A stretch of DNA of 64,000 nucleotides from Streptosporangium lutulentum (GCF_030811455.1 NZ_JAUSQU010000001.1:8370001-8434000); one strand, 5' to 3'; shown: positions 26,269-35,051, counted from the stretch's first letter. A program made the numbers and translations. Notes: a model not told the origin generated them from the sequence alone.

Positions 26269-27318
26269 ATGCGCACGCTCGTAGTGGCCGCCCTGACAGG
26301 GGTGACGGTGTTCGCCGGGCAGGGGGCCTGGGCGGACGACGGGGAGGACGAGGTCCTCTTCCGCCTCAAGGACAAGCGGATCACCGAGTCGAGCGGGCTG
26401 GCGGTCTCGCCGACGGGCAAGGACGTCTACTACACCCACAACGACAGCTCCGCCGGGCCGACCTTCTTCGCGGTGGGACACGACGGACGGACCCGGGCGA
26501 CCTTCACCCTGAAGGGGGCCGTGGCCCGAGACTGGGAGGGCATGGCGGCCTCCAAAGATCCGAAGACCGGGCAGGGGACCCTCTGGTTCGCCGACATCGG
26601 CGACAACTTCGACGGGGCCTGGCCTGACATCTCCGTCTACAAGGTGGCGGAACCCACCTCGCTGAGCGACGCCGTCCTCCCCGCCGTGCGCTACCGGTTC
26701 CGCTACGAGGACGGCGGGCACAACGCCGAGGGCGTCATGGTGGACCCCCGGACCGGACGCCTCTACATCGTGACCAAGCAGTTCGCCGGTGCCGTCTACC
26801 GGGCCCCGAAGCAACTGCGCACCGACAGGGTCAACGTGCTCCGCAGGGTCGGTGACGCGCCCATCATGGCCACCGACGCGGCCTACGCCCCCGACGGGTC
26901 GAGCTTTGTGGTCCGTACCTACTTCTCCGCCACGGTCTACCGCGCGCCCGGGAAGGAGCTCGCCCGGGTGTCGATGCCCGTGCTGGACCAGGCCGAGTCG
27001 ATCACCTACACGGCGGACGGCAAGGCCCTGCTGGCCGGCAGCGAGGGACGCAACAGCCCGGTCTACCGGGTGCCGCTGCCCGAGGAGGTCCTCCGGGAGG
27101 CGGCCCCGAAGACCGGCCGCGCTCCCCTGCGGGTGCGCAGCCCCGCCCCCCTGCCCACCGGCACGACCGCCGACCTCGGCTCCAGCACGCCGGCCGCCGC
27201 CACGGAGGAGGCCGGACAGGACGACGCCGGGGTGCCGGCGCCGGTCGTGGCCCTGTGGCTGGCGGTCGCGGTGGGCGCCACCGGTGTGATCACCTTCATC
27301 GCCCGCCGTACCCGGTAG
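26269..27318 (+). CDS. Secreted, membrane-anchored beta-propeller-like protein
   Basis: 349 residues from ATG 26269, with GGGAG eight bases upstream; an earlier ATG at 26254 is possible. Signal peptide MRTLVVAALTGVTVFAGQGAWA is followed by repeated WD/NHL-like strands: ESSGLAVSPTGKDVYYTHND, WEGMAASKDPKTGQGTLWFA, HNAEGVMVDPRTGRLYIVTK, MATDAAYAPDGSSFVVRTYF, AESITYTADGKALLAGSEG. A Pro/Ala-rich linker leads to a C-terminal membrane helix (VVALWLAVAVGATGVITFIA) and basic RRTR end. This is the layout of an extracellular domain held on the membrane. Function is unknown; no catalytic motif visible. Confidence 0.75.
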   Translation: MRTLVVAALTGVTVFAGQGAWADDGEDEVLFRLKDKRITESSGLAVSPTGKDVYYTHNDSSAGPTFFAVGHDGRTRATFTLKGAVARDWEGMAASKDPKTGQGTLWFADIGDNFDGAWPDISVYKVAEPTSLSDAVLPAVRYRFRYEDGGHNAEGVMVDPRTGRLYIVTKQFAGAVYRAPKQLRTDRVNVLRRVGDAPIMATDAAYAPDGSSFVVRTYFSATVYRAPGKELARVSMPVLDQAESITYTADGKALLAGSEGRNSPVYRVPLPEEVLREAAPKTGRAPLRVRSPAPLPTGTTADLGSSTPAAATEEAGQDDAGVPAPVVALWLAVAVGATGVITFIARRTR

Positions 27319-27370
27319 GGGGTACTCAGCCCGTCCTTGTCGACGTCGGCGTAGGGCGGTGGGTCTTTCG

Positions 27371-27407
27371 CTTCGCGTGATGTGCCGGCCGCCGGGTTCA
27401 CGCGAGG
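27371..27407. terminator. Hairpin between convergent propeller and STAS genes
   Basis: 10-bp stem CTTCGCGTGA / TCACGCGAGG with one mismatch and a 17-base loop that can form an inner GCCGGC pairing. Lies between two converging stops. Confidence 0.5.
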
Positions 27408-27426
27408 TCGTGCGACATCGTCCCGA

Positions 27427-27804
27427 TCATTCCGGGGGCTGGGAGTCCGTCTCGGCGCTGTGCTTGAGAGCGTCGGCCACGTCGGCGTCGATGGGGAACC
27501 GGCTGTAGAGGTCGGTCATGCGCAGGAGGCGTTCGAGGTGGCCCCGTACCTCGGCCAGTCGCAGCCAGCCGCCCGCCTCGGAGGTCGTGCGCGCCCCGCT
27601 GAGGAGCGCGCGCAGCCCGGTGGAGTCGCAGAAGGTGATTCCCCCGACGTCGACGACGATCCGGGTGCGGTGGGCGGAGATCAACTCCTGGATGGTTTCC
27701 CTGAGCAGCGGGCTGGAGTTTCGGTCTATGTCGCCTATGACGGTGACCACGGTGCAACCAGGACGCTCGTGGTGGTCGACATCGATGGACAGCTCTCTAC
27801 TCAT
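27427..27804 (-). CDS. STAS-domain anti-sigma factor antagonist
   Basis: 125 residues from ATG 27804, with GAGG close upstream; an upstream in-frame start at 27864 adds basic, non-family residues. STAS core: LSIDVDHHERPGCTVVTVIG, DIDRNSSPLLRETIQELIS, VVVDVGGITFCDSTGLRALL, where the Ser of DSTG is the site phosphorylated by anti-sigma kinases in SpoIIAA/RsbV/BldG-type proteins. It should act in partner switching that frees a sigma factor. No kinase lies next to it; an anti-sigma-type ATPase gene is 35 kb away at 63098, with no evidence of a link. Confidence 0.88.
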   Translation of the reverse strand: MSRELSIDVDHHERPGCTVVTVIGDIDRNSSPLLRETIQELISAHRTRIVVDVGGITFCDSTGLRALLSGARTTSEAGGWLRLAEVRGHLERLLRMTDLYSRFPIDADVADALKHSAETDSQPPE

Positions 27805-28159
27805 CGCCTCGCATCTTCCACACCGGTGACGCGGCCTGCGCCGGCCGCCGTCCGGCCTGATCAAGGTATACCCCTCCGTGCCGGTGAGGTGGACGACGGT
27901 CTGGAGACATGTGCATAACGGCTGCGTACGGCGGACGGCCGGTTCCCCGATCGGGGCCGGGCACCGGGGCGTGCCCGCACTCCGGCGGGTCCGGAACGCG
28001 GGCGCGTTTTCAGATAAATGACCGCATCGACATTTTCTGTGCTGACATATTTACGTATTCCCAGGTCGAAGCGGCCGGGGTTCGCGGACGACGTCACGAT
28101 TGCAAAAGGGGCCGATCATTCCCTTCTCCTGGAGAGGGGGTTGCCGTTAACTTTCGAGG
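27805..28159. other. Divergent spacer with low-GC promoter-like segment
   Basis: 355 bases without a gene. 28010-28070 is clearly lower in GC than the surroundings (TTTTCAGATAAATGACC, TGCTGACATATTTACGTATT) and probably holds the promoter for the epimerase-lhgO operon. No clear operator was found. Confidence 0.4.
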
Positions 28160-29185
28160 ATGCGCGTTCTGGTAACCGGGGCATCTGGTTTCGTCGGCTC
28201 GCACGCGGTTGCCGCGCTTCTCGCCGACGGTCATAAGCCGGTTCTTCTGGTGCGCGATCCGGAGAAAACGCGGAGAGTTCTGGCCAAGGTCGGGGTCGTC
28301 GAGCCGGTTTCTCTCTATAAAGGCGATATTCGTGACGCGGTAGCCGTGCGCGCCGGACTCGAACAATGTGACGCGGTCATCCATGCCGCCGCCGAGATCG
28401 GGGTCGTCAACCAGGTCGGCGACGCGGCCGGGACGAACGTGGCCGGCCTCAAGAACGTTCTCGGGCAGGCCGCCGAACTCGGGCTCGACCCGATCGTTCA
28501 CATCTCCACGATCGGCGTCTTCGTGCCGCCGACCGAGCCGGTGATCACCACGGAGAGCCCGCTGTCCTCGCCGAGGAACGATTACGGCAGGACCAAGGTC
28601 CTGGGTGAGCGGTACGCCAGGCAACTCCAGGAGCGGGGAACGCCGATCACCATCGTCTACCCGGCCGGGGTCATCGGGCCGCACCAGCCCTCGATCGACG
28701 CCCTCATGGAGGGACTGCGCGCGGGGCTGAACCAGGGCTGGCCGATCACCTCGGGCGGCGTCGGCATCGTCGACGTTCGCGATCTGGCCGTCGTGCTCGC
28801 CCGGTGCCTTGAGCCGGGACGCGGACCGCGCCGGTTCATGCTCGGCGGGCACCATCTCACCTGGGCGCAGCTCGCCGACGTCTGCGACGAGGTGACCGGG
28901 GAGCGCTGCCGCAGGTTCAGGGCGCCGAGCGCGGTGCTGCGCGGCGCGGCGGCCGTGCTCGACGCCGTGAAGCTGATCAAACGGATCGACTACCCCCTGA
29001 CCAGGGACGCGGTCGAGATGATGGTCACGATGGTGCGGACCTGCGACACCCCCACCTTCGAGGCGCTCGGCGTGAGCCTGCGGCCGGTCCAGGAGACCGT
29101 CGCCGACTCGCTGCGCTGGTTGGCACAAGAAGGGCATATCGCTTCTGTGAAGGTCGGCAGGCTGGCGGGTAGGGTCACGCCGTGA
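28160..29185 (+). CDS. NAD-dependent epimerase/dehydratase family protein
   Basis: 341 residues. N-terminal Rossmann loop MRVLVTGASGFVGSHAVAAL; CDAVIHAAAEIGVV holds the HAA motif; catalytic pair is Tyr/Lys in SPRNDYGRTKVLGERYARQL. The C-terminal part (GGHHLTWAQLADVCDEVTG) is the extended-SDR substrate domain, with a family resemblance to dihydroflavonol reductase/3-beta-HSD-like proteins. A hydrophobic strand (AVLRGAAAVLDAVKLI) near residue 260 might touch membranes. Substrate is unknown. Its stop overlaps the lhgO start in GTGA, so the two enzymes are coupled. Confidence 0.82.
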   Translation: MRVLVTGASGFVGSHAVAALLADGHKPVLLVRDPEKTRRVLAKVGVVEPVSLYKGDIRDAVAVRAGLEQCDAVIHAAAEIGVVNQVGDAAGTNVAGLKNVLGQAAELGLDPIVHISTIGVFVPPTEPVITTESPLSSPRNDYGRTKVLGERYARQLQERGTPITIVYPAGVIGPHQPSIDALMEGLRAGLNQGWPITSGGVGIVDVRDLAVVLARCLEPGRGPRRFMLGGHHLTWAQLADVCDEVTGERCRRFRAPSAVLRGAAAVLDAVKLIKRIDYPLTRDAVEMMVTMVRTCDTPTFEALGVSLRPVQETVADSLRWLAQEGHIASVKVGRLAGRVTP

Positions 29186-30372
29186 ACATTGGGATCGTCG
29201 GCGCCGGAATCGTCGGCTTGGCGGTGGCCAGGGAACTGGCACGAACCCGCGGCGCCATGGTGACCGTCCTCGACAAGGAGGACCACGTCGGAGCCCACCA
29301 GACCGGGCACAACAGCGGGGTCGTCCACGCGGGGATCTACTATCAGCCGGGCTCGCTCAAGGCCAGGCTCTGCCGGGAGGGCATGGCCCTGCTCAGGCAG
29401 TACTGCGCTGAGCACCGGATCCCCTACGACGAGGTCGGCAAGCTCGTCGTCGCCTCCACGGCGGCCGAGCGGCCGGGGCTGCGGAAGATCGCCGAGCGGG
29501 CCCGGGCCAACGGGGTTCCCGACATCGCCGAGCTGGACGCGCTGGCCCTGCGCGAGGTCGAACCGCACGCCGTGGGAGTGGCCGCCGTGCACTCCCCGCA
29601 CACCGCGATCGCCGACTTCCCGGCCGTCGCCCGCCGCCTGGCCCTGGACGTCGAGGAGATGGGCGGTTCGGTGCTGCTGTCGCACCCGGTCCGCGCGCTG
29701 CGGGAGACCGCGAGCGGGGTGAACGTCCTGGCGGGACGGCGGAAGCTGAGCTTCGACCGGCTCATCGTCTGTGCCGGGCTCGGCACGGACACCGTCGCGC
29801 GGATGGCCGGAGCGGCCGGTGACGTGCGGATCGTCCCCTTCAGGGGCGAGTACTACGCGCTGGCCGGAGCGTCGAGGGAGCTGGTCCGCGGGCTCATCTA
29901 TCCGGTGCCCGATCCTCGCTACCCGTTCCTCGGGGTGCATCTGACCCGCCGGATCGACGGCGAGGTGCTGGTGGGGCCCAACGCGGTCATGGCGCTCGCG
30001 CTGGAGGGCTACTCCTGGCGAGACGTCAATCTCACCGAACTGCGCGGGATCCTGGCCTGGGAGGGCACCCGGCGACTGGCCGCCAAGCACTGGCGGACCG
30101 GGGTGAGGGAGGTGTTCGGCTCGATGGCCAAGAGATCGTTCCTGACCGCCGCTCGCCGCTATGTCCCCGCCCTCACCGAGACCGACCTCGTCAGGACCAC
30201 GGGTGGTGTCCGGGCTCAGGCCGTGGCCAGGGACGGCGGCATGTTGGATGATTTTGCGATTGACGTGCACGGTTGCGTTACTCTCGTAAGAAACGCCCCC
30301 TCACCAGCGGCGACCTCTAGTTTGGCGATTGCCAGGCATATTGTGGGGTTAGCCTCTGTGTTGACCAGTTAA
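29182..30372 (+). CDS. lhgO: L-2-hydroxyglutarate oxidase
   Basis: 396 residues from GTG 29182. FAD-binding GxGxxG is at the N-terminus (NIGIVGAGIVGLAVARELAR), followed by EDHVGAHQTGHNSGVVHAGI with the HxSGVxHxGIYY motif typical of LhgO, and Rossmann-like LIVCAGLGTDTVARMAG. The C-terminal part carries LVRTTGGVRAQAV. Length fits the family. It oxidises L-2-hydroxyglutarate to 2-oxoglutarate, passing electrons to the membrane quinone pool in studied members. Coupled to the preceding epimerase-like gene by a 4-base overlap; the two-component regulator follows after 34 bases. Confidence 0.92.
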   Translation: MNIGIVGAGIVGLAVARELARTRGAMVTVLDKEDHVGAHQTGHNSGVVHAGIYYQPGSLKARLCREGMALLRQYCAEHRIPYDEVGKLVVASTAAERPGLRKIAERARANGVPDIAELDALALREVEPHAVGVAAVHSPHTAIADFPAVARRLALDVEEMGGSVLLSHPVRALRETASGVNVLAGRRKLSFDRLIVCAGLGTDTVARMAGAAGDVRIVPFRGEYYALAGASRELVRGLIYPVPDPRYPFLGVHLTRRIDGEVLVGPNAVMALALEGYSWRDVNLTELRGILAWEGTRRLAAKHWRTGVREVFGSMAKRSFLTAARRYVPALTETDLVRTTGGVRAQAVARDGGMLDDFAIDVHGCVTLVRNAPSPAATSSLAIARHIVGLASVLTS

Positions 30373-30406
30373 CTGCTTTCTCATGTGGGCCGGTGAAAAT
30401 ATATCT

Positions 30407-31114
30407 GTGACCGACTCACCCGAAGCCCGCCTGCTGATCGTCGAGGACGAGCCCAACATCCTCGAGCTCCTGGCCGCGAGCCTGCGGTTCGCCGGGTTCG
30501 GTGTGAACACCGCGGGCAACGGCACGGACGCCGTCGCCGCCGTTCAGCGGCACCGTCCTGATCTCATCGTGCTCGACGTGATGCTCCCCGACATGGACGG
30601 ATTCGACGTCGTGCGGCGTCTGCGCGGTGGCGGCAGCGACACACCCGTGGTCTTCCTCACCGCGCGCGACGCCACCGAGGACAAGATCCGGGGGCTGACC
30701 GCGGGTGGGGACGACTACGTGACCAAGCCGTTCAGCCTGGAGGAGGTCGTGGCCCGGATCCGGGCCGTGCTCCGCCGTACCGGCGCCGGAGACCTGCTCG
30801 CCCGGATGCCGCGGCTCGTCTTCGCCGACATCGAGCTCGACGAGGAGAGCCACGAGGTGTGGCGCCAGGGCAAGGCCGTGGCGCTGTCGCCGACCGAGTT
30901 CAAGCTGCTGCGCTACTTCATGGCGAACGCGGGACGCGTGCTGTCCAAGGCGCAGATCCTCGACCACGTGTGGGACTACGACTTCCGGGGCGACGTCGGA
31001 ATCGTGGAGTCCTACGTCTCCGTGCTCCGTCGCAAGATCGACAATACCGATCCCCGGCTGATCCACACCCTGCGTGGAGTCGGCTACGTACTGCGTCTGC
31101 CGCCGGCTTCATGA
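30407..31114 (+). CDS. OmpR/PhoB-family response regulator (RR1)
   Basis: 235 residues from GTG 30407; an ATG at 30383 would add eight residues. Receiver domain: RLLIVEDEPNILELLAASLR (acidic pocket), Asp57 phosphoacceptor in LIVLDVMLPDMDGF, Thr in VVFLTARD, Lys in DDYVTKPFSLEEV. Winged-helix output domain from about residue 130: LSPTEFKLLRYFMANAGRVL, SKAQILDHVWDYDF, VESYVSVLRRKIDNTD, LIHTLRGVGYVLR. It acts as a DNA-binding activator or repressor. The kinase gene follows 166 bases downstream. It is a close paralogue of RR2 at 39045. Confidence 0.93.
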   Translation: MTDSPEARLLIVEDEPNILELLAASLRFAGFGVNTAGNGTDAVAAVQRHRPDLIVLDVMLPDMDGFDVVRRLRGGGSDTPVVFLTARDATEDKIRGLTAGGDDYVTKPFSLEEVVARIRAVLRRTGAGDLLARMPRLVFADIELDEESHEVWRQGKAVALSPTEFKLLRYFMANAGRVLSKAQILDHVWDYDFRGDVGIVESYVSVLRRKIDNTDPRLIHTLRGVGYVLRLPPAS

Positions 31115-31117
31115 GAC

Positions 31118-31285
31118 CGGTCGGCCGCGTGGCGTGTCCGCGGCGGGTAGCGTGATGCTCGGCCGGCCAGTCGATGTGCCCGCGACGGGTTCCAGGATGC
31201 CCGGTCGGCTGCGTGGCGTCTCTGCGATGGGTTCCGTGATGCTCGGTCGGCTGCGTGGCGTGTCCGCGGCGGGTTCCAGGATGCT
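31118..31285 (+). repeat. Four 42-bp tandem repeats at regulator/kinase junction
   Basis: Units start at 31118, 31160, 31202 and 31244, each close to CGGTCGGCTGCGTGGCGT then GGGTTCCNNGATGCT. Units 1, 3 and 4 are very alike; unit 2 has diverged. In the kinase frame each encodes a 14-residue unit such as GRLRGVSAAGSRML, and each ends in an ATG, so the kinase could start at any of four places. Confidence 0.9.
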
Positions 31286-32666
31286 CAACGGGACCCCGCT
31301 GCGGGTGAAGCTGATCGCGGTCATCCTGATCCTGTTGATGATCGCGCTCACGCTCATCGGCATCGGCAGCGTTTCGATCATGCAGGGGTACCTGATCGCC
31401 CGTGTCGACAGCCAGATCGACATAACCGCCGACACCGCGCTGCGCCGCCTGAGCCGCGGCTCCGAAACCCTGATCGGCAAACCGCTGTCCCCCGACGCCA
31501 GGCTGGAGCTCCGCAGCCGGGACGGCAAGGTCCTCGTCCTGCTCAGCGGCATCGACGTGGAGGGCAGGCCGGGGCCGAGTCTCCCTCCAGGACGGCACAC
31601 CAGGTCGTTCGACAACGGCGAGTGGCGGGTTCGCGCGATCCCCCTGCAAGACGGAGGAAGCCTCGTCGTGGCGGTGGACACGGCAGAGGTCCGGCAGATC
31701 GTCGGCCAGCTCGCGCTGGTGGAGCTGCTCGGCGGGGGCGGGCTGATGCTGGTTCTCGCCGGGGTGGGCGTGGTGATCATTCGAAGGAGCCTGCGCCCGC
31801 TGGGGGAGATCGAGCGCACCGCCCAGGCCATCGCCGCCGGAGACCTGAGCCGCCGCGTCCCCGACACCGATCCGCGCACCGAGGTCGGACGCCTAGGCCA
31901 GTCGCTGAACGGCATGCTCACCCAGATCGAGAACGCCTTCCGCGCCAGGTCGGAGTCCGAGTCCTCGGCCCGCCGGTCGGAGGAGCGCATGCGCAGGTTC
32001 GTCGCGGACGCCTCCCACGAGCTCCGCACCCCGCTGACCTCGATCCGAGGCTTCGCCGAGTTCTACCGGCAGGCGAACGGCATCGACGCCACGCCACTGA
32101 TGCGCAGGGTGGAGTCCGAGGCGGTCCGGATGGGGCTGCTGGTCGACGACCTGCTGATGCTCGCCCGGATGGACCAGCAGCGGCCGATGGCCATGCGACC
32201 GGTCGACCTGCTCGCCATCGCCGCCGACGCCGTCCACGACGCCCGCATCCTCGCCCCCGACCGTGAGATCACGCTCTCGGTGGACGGTTCCGCGCTCATC
32301 GTCTCCGGCGACGAGGTACGGCTCCGCCAGGTCGTGGGCAACCTGATGACGAACGCGCTCACCCACACCCCGCCTGAGACTCCCGTACGGGTGACGCTCC
32401 TGGCCGAGGACGGCATGGCCGTCATCGAACTGGCCGACGAGGGCCCGGGGCTCACCGTCGAGCAACAGGAGCGCGTCTTCGAGAGGTTCTACCGCGTCGA
32501 CTCCGCCCGCGGCCGCCGTACCACCGACGACGGTGGCAGCGGGCTCGGGCTGGCCATCGTGGCGGCCATGGTCGATGCCCACGGCGGCACCGTCGCGGTG
32601 GAGTCCGATCTGGGCAAGGGCTCGACGTTCCGGGTGGCCCTCCCGCTCGCTCCCGAGCTGGACTGA
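31281..32666 (+). CDS. Sensor histidine kinase (HK1)
   Basis: 461 residues from ATG 31281 (MLNGTPLRVKLIAVILILLM); the frame is open upstream through the repeats, so 14-56 more residues are possible. Two membrane helices (about residues 9-35 and 150-175) flank an extracytoplasmic sensor; HAMP follows (RRSLRPLGEIERTAQAIAAG). Dimerisation/phosphoacceptor H-box is FVADASHELRTPLTSIRGFA with His246. The ATPase domain has N-box NLMTNALTH, G1 ELADEGPGL, F-box VFERFYRVD, and G2 GGSGLGLAIV. Partner is RR1 just upstream; RR2 may also be served. Confidence 0.93.
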   Translation: MLNGTPLRVKLIAVILILLMIALTLIGIGSVSIMQGYLIARVDSQIDITADTALRRLSRGSETLIGKPLSPDARLELRSRDGKVLVLLSGIDVEGRPGPSLPPGRHTRSFDNGEWRVRAIPLQDGGSLVVAVDTAEVRQIVGQLALVELLGGGGLMLVLAGVGVVIIRRSLRPLGEIERTAQAIAAGDLSRRVPDTDPRTEVGRLGQSLNGMLTQIENAFRARSESESSARRSEERMRRFVADASHELRTPLTSIRGFAEFYRQANGIDATPLMRRVESEAVRMGLLVDDLLMLARMDQQRPMAMRPVDLLAIAADAVHDARILAPDREITLSVDGSALIVSGDEVRLRQVVGNLMTNALTHTPPETPVRVTLLAEDGMAVIELADEGPGLTVEQQERVFERFYRVDSARGRRTTDDGGSGLGLAIVAAMVDAHGGTVAVESDLGKGSTFRVALPLAPELD

Positions 32667-32670
32667 CCGA

Positions 32671-32747
32671 GGACGGCCCCGCTTCGTTCGGGGGCCGTCC
32701 CGGGTGTTCTCCGCCCGCCCCGCCCCGGGCCGGTCCGGCCCGGGGCG
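32671..32747. terminator. Two hairpins between convergent HK1 and HlyD1
   Basis: First: GGACGGCCCC / GGGGCCGTCC (32671-32700), 10-bp stem, 10-base loop. Second: 12-bp stem CGCCCCGGGCCG / CGGCCCGGGGCG (32721-32747) with a 3-base loop. Each sits close behind one of the converging stops. Confidence 0.8.
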
Positions 32748-32751
32748 TGTT

Positions 32752-34950
32752 TCACGAGGCGCTCGGAGCGGCTCCCGGCCAGCTGCTGTCCGGGAACTCC
32801 CCGGTGGCCGCGCCGCCGGGGAGCACCACGCGGTCGTTCTCCGTGAGTCCGGAGGTGATCTCGACGTACTGGTCGCTGCGGACCCCCGTCTCCACGACGC
32901 GCTCTCCACCGCCCTGGATGGTGACCAGGGATTTTCCGTCCTTGGTCCGTACGGCGCGGGCGGGGACGTAGAGGGTCCCCTCCGACTCCGCGACGGTCAC
33001 GGTGGCCGTCGCGGTCTGGCTCACCATGAGGTTGCTCGGCGCCTTGTCGAAGGCGAGCGTGACGCCGTACCTCACGAGCTGGTTGGTGTCGGTCGCGGTG
33101 GGGGAGATGTGGGTCACCGTACCGGTGTACTTCTCGCCCTCCCGGGTGGCCAGCGTGATCGTCGCCCGCTGCCCCAGCTTCAGCCGGCCGATGTCCGACT
33201 CGGTGAACAGCGCCTCCACCTCGAGTTCGTCGAGGTCTCCAAGGGTGATGAACGGGCCGGTGTCGGCACTGTCACCGACGGCACCGGCCACGGACATGAC
33301 GGTTCCGTTCGCGGGAGCGACGATCCGCACTCCCTTCAACTCCTCGTCGGCGTCGGTGAGCTCCGCCTGCGCCTGCTTCACGCGGGCCTCGGCCTGGTCC
33401 GTGCTGAGCGGTGCCTGCCCACCTCCGGCGCCCCGGCTGCCACCGCCACCGCCACCGGCGTTCGCCGGGACGTTGCCACCGGCCTGTCCCATGCCCTGGC
33501 CGGCGCCCTGCGCCGAGCCTCGCGCGGCGCCCTGTCCCGCTCCCTGCGCGGCGCCCTGTCCCGCACCTTGCCCGGCTCCCTGCGCGGCGCCCTGTCCCGC
33601 GCCCTGCCCGGCTCCCTGTCCCGCGCCTTGTCCGGAGCATGAGGTGGGCGGCTTCGAGCCCGTGCCCGGCTTCGCGGTCGTGGTCGGCGTGGCCGTCGGA
33701 CGAGAGCTGGGACCCCCGCCGTGTCCGGCCGGGCCGGAGGGGTGAGTGGGTTTCCCGGTCGCCGGCGGTGTGCCCGTGGGCGTCGCGGTCACGGTGCCCG
33801 TGGGCGTCGCGGTCACGGTGACCGTGGCGGTGGCGGTCACGGTCACCGTGGGGGTCGCCGTCACGGTGACGGTGACCGTCGGCACGGGACGGGGTGAACC
33901 CCCGCCGGTCGGTGTCGGTGTCGGTGTCGGGGTCGGGGTCGGAGTGGGTGTCGGAGTCGGAGTGGGTGTCGGAGTTGGTGTCGGCGTCGGCTTTGGCGGT
34001 CGCGCCTGCGCCTGCGTCTGGGTCCGGGTGGGGGTCGCCGTCGGGGTCTGCGGGGATTTCGGAGTCTGCGACCATTTGGCCTTGGCCTGGCTCTGGGTCT
34101 TGATCCTGGCCGTGGGTGTGGCTTCGGCCGTGGCCTCTGTTTTGACCTTGACCTTGGCCTTGGCCGTGGGGGTCGGGGTCGGGGTCGGGGTGGGAGTGGG
34201 CTTGAAGAAGTAACCGGCGGGCGCGACCTTCCCGGCTTCGAGCACCGTCACAGGCCCCCGCGGGCCGGCAGGTGCGGGTGTGACGCCCGGTGCGGACGTG
34301 GCAGCGGGGGCGGGTGCCACGGTTCGGGCGGTCGTGCCACTCGGACGGGGCGCGGACGCGGCGCCGGTCGGTGGGCAGTCCGCCTGTTGAGCGGGACCGG
34401 ATCCCGTCTGGCCCTGGCCCTGGGCCTGTGCCTGGCCCTGACTCTGGCCCTGGCCCTGGCCCTGGCCCTGGCCCTGTGCCTGCGCCTGGGCCTGGGCCAG
34501 GCTCTGACCCTGTCCTTGGCCTCGGCTCTGTCCTTGGCTCTGTCCCTGACCCTGGGCCTGGGCCGGGGTCGTCGTGCTTCCGGCGTTGTCCAGGGCCTCC
34601 TGAGCCGCCGCGAGCTGTGCCTTCGCCGCGTCGTAGCGCTCACGCGCGGGCGCCGAGCCGATCCTGGCGAGCACCTGCCCCTTGTCGACCTTGTCCCCGG
34701 GTTTGACGTAGACCTTCGTGACCGTGCCCGCTCCACCGAAGCCCAGGTCCCTCGTACCGTCGTCCACGGTGTTGCCCGCGGCGGACACCGCCGCGACCAC
34801 CGTTCCGCGCTTGGCGGCGGCGAGTTCCACCCGGGGCGCCTGGTCCGAGCCGTCGTCAAGCGTGTAGATGACGCCCGCACCCACAAGGACGAGGGCGGCC
34901 AGGGCGAGTCCTCCCGTACGCAGGGGCTTCGGGAGCTTGGTCGGTCTCAT
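32752..34950 (-). CDS. HlyD-type membrane-fusion adaptor with giant low-complexity insert (HlyD1)
   Basis: 732 residues from ATG 34950 (or 735 from 34959). One N-terminal membrane helix (LRTGGLALAALVLVGAGVIY), then the first lipoyl half with GAGTVTKVYVKPGDKVDKGQ and helix RERYDAAKAQLAAAQEALDN. Residues about 125-512 are Gln/Gly-rich, then Pro/Thr repeats, then GAGQGAAQG repeats. The family fold resumes with QAEARVKQAQAELTDADEEL, the second lipoyl half RIVAPANGTVMSVAGAVGDS, beta-barrel LGQRATITLATREGEKYTG and membrane-proximal part. Normal adaptors are about 400 residues. It has no transporter on its strand; the ATPase and permease lie on the opposite strand beyond HlyD2. Confidence 0.85.
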   Translation of the reverse strand: MRPTKLPKPLRTGGLALAALVLVGAGVIYTLDDGSDQAPRVELAAAKRGTVVAAVSAAGNTVDDGTRDLGFGGAGTVTKVYVKPGDKVDKGQVLARIGSAPARERYDAAKAQLAAAQEALDNAGSTTTPAQAQGQGQSQGQSRGQGQGQSLAQAQAQAQGQGQGQGQGQSQGQAQAQGQGQTGSGPAQQADCPPTGAASAPRPSGTTARTVAPAPAATSAPGVTPAPAGPRGPVTVLEAGKVAPAGYFFKPTPTPTPTPTPTAKAKVKVKTEATAEATPTARIKTQSQAKAKWSQTPKSPQTPTATPTRTQTQAQARPPKPTPTPTPTPTPTPTPTPTPTPTPTPTPTGGGSPRPVPTVTVTVTATPTVTVTATATVTVTATPTGTVTATPTGTPPATGKPTHPSGPAGHGGGPSSRPTATPTTTAKPGTGSKPPTSCSGQGAGQGAGQGAGQGAAQGAGQGAGQGAAQGAGQGAARGSAQGAGQGMGQAGGNVPANAGGGGGGSRGAGGGQAPLSTDQAEARVKQAQAELTDADEELKGVRIVAPANGTVMSVAGAVGDSADTGPFITLGDLDELEVEALFTESDIGRLKLGQRATITLATREGEKYTGTVTHISPTATDTNQLVRYGVTLAFDKAPSNLMVSQTATATVTVAESEGTLYVPARAVRTKDGKSLVTIQGGGERVVETGVRSDQYVEITSGLTENDRVVLPGGAATGEFPDSSWPGAAPSAS
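33907..33990. repeat. Hexamer minisatellite encoding Pro-Thr repeats
   Basis: About fourteen copies of GGTGTC/GGGGTC/GGAGTG variants in a row; on the minus strand they encode alternating Pro and Thr within HlyD1. A second, shorter tract of the same kind is at about 34168-34200, and TVTVTATPT-type repeats lie at 33780-33890. Confidence 0.85.
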
Positions 34951-34995
34951 GTCGGACATCCTGGCTTGTCCGATTCACTGGATGCTCACAAATGC

Positions 34996-35051
34996 CTGAA
35001 GGTTTCCTGTGCATAAGAGGTTTAAAACCGGCTTATGCAGCAAACCTTCAG
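34996..35051. promoter_or_regulatory. Nested inverted repeat between divergent adaptor genes
   Basis: Outer arms CTGAAGGTTT (34996-35005) and AAACCTTCAG (35042-35051) are perfect complements; inner arms GCATAAG (35011-35017) and CTTATGC (35032-35038) also; the core GGTTTAAAACC is centred at 35024. All nested arms share nearly one centre. The right outer arm with its flank (AAACCTTCAGCCA) recurs at 39009 before RR2. Best reading: regulator binding site controlling both adaptor genes. Confidence 0.65.

Noticed and set aside
33900-34000. GGTGTC-type tandem array as possible CRISPR or satellite
   Set aside because: Units are only 6 bp, without spacers, and they encode Pro-Thr repeats in a coding frame.
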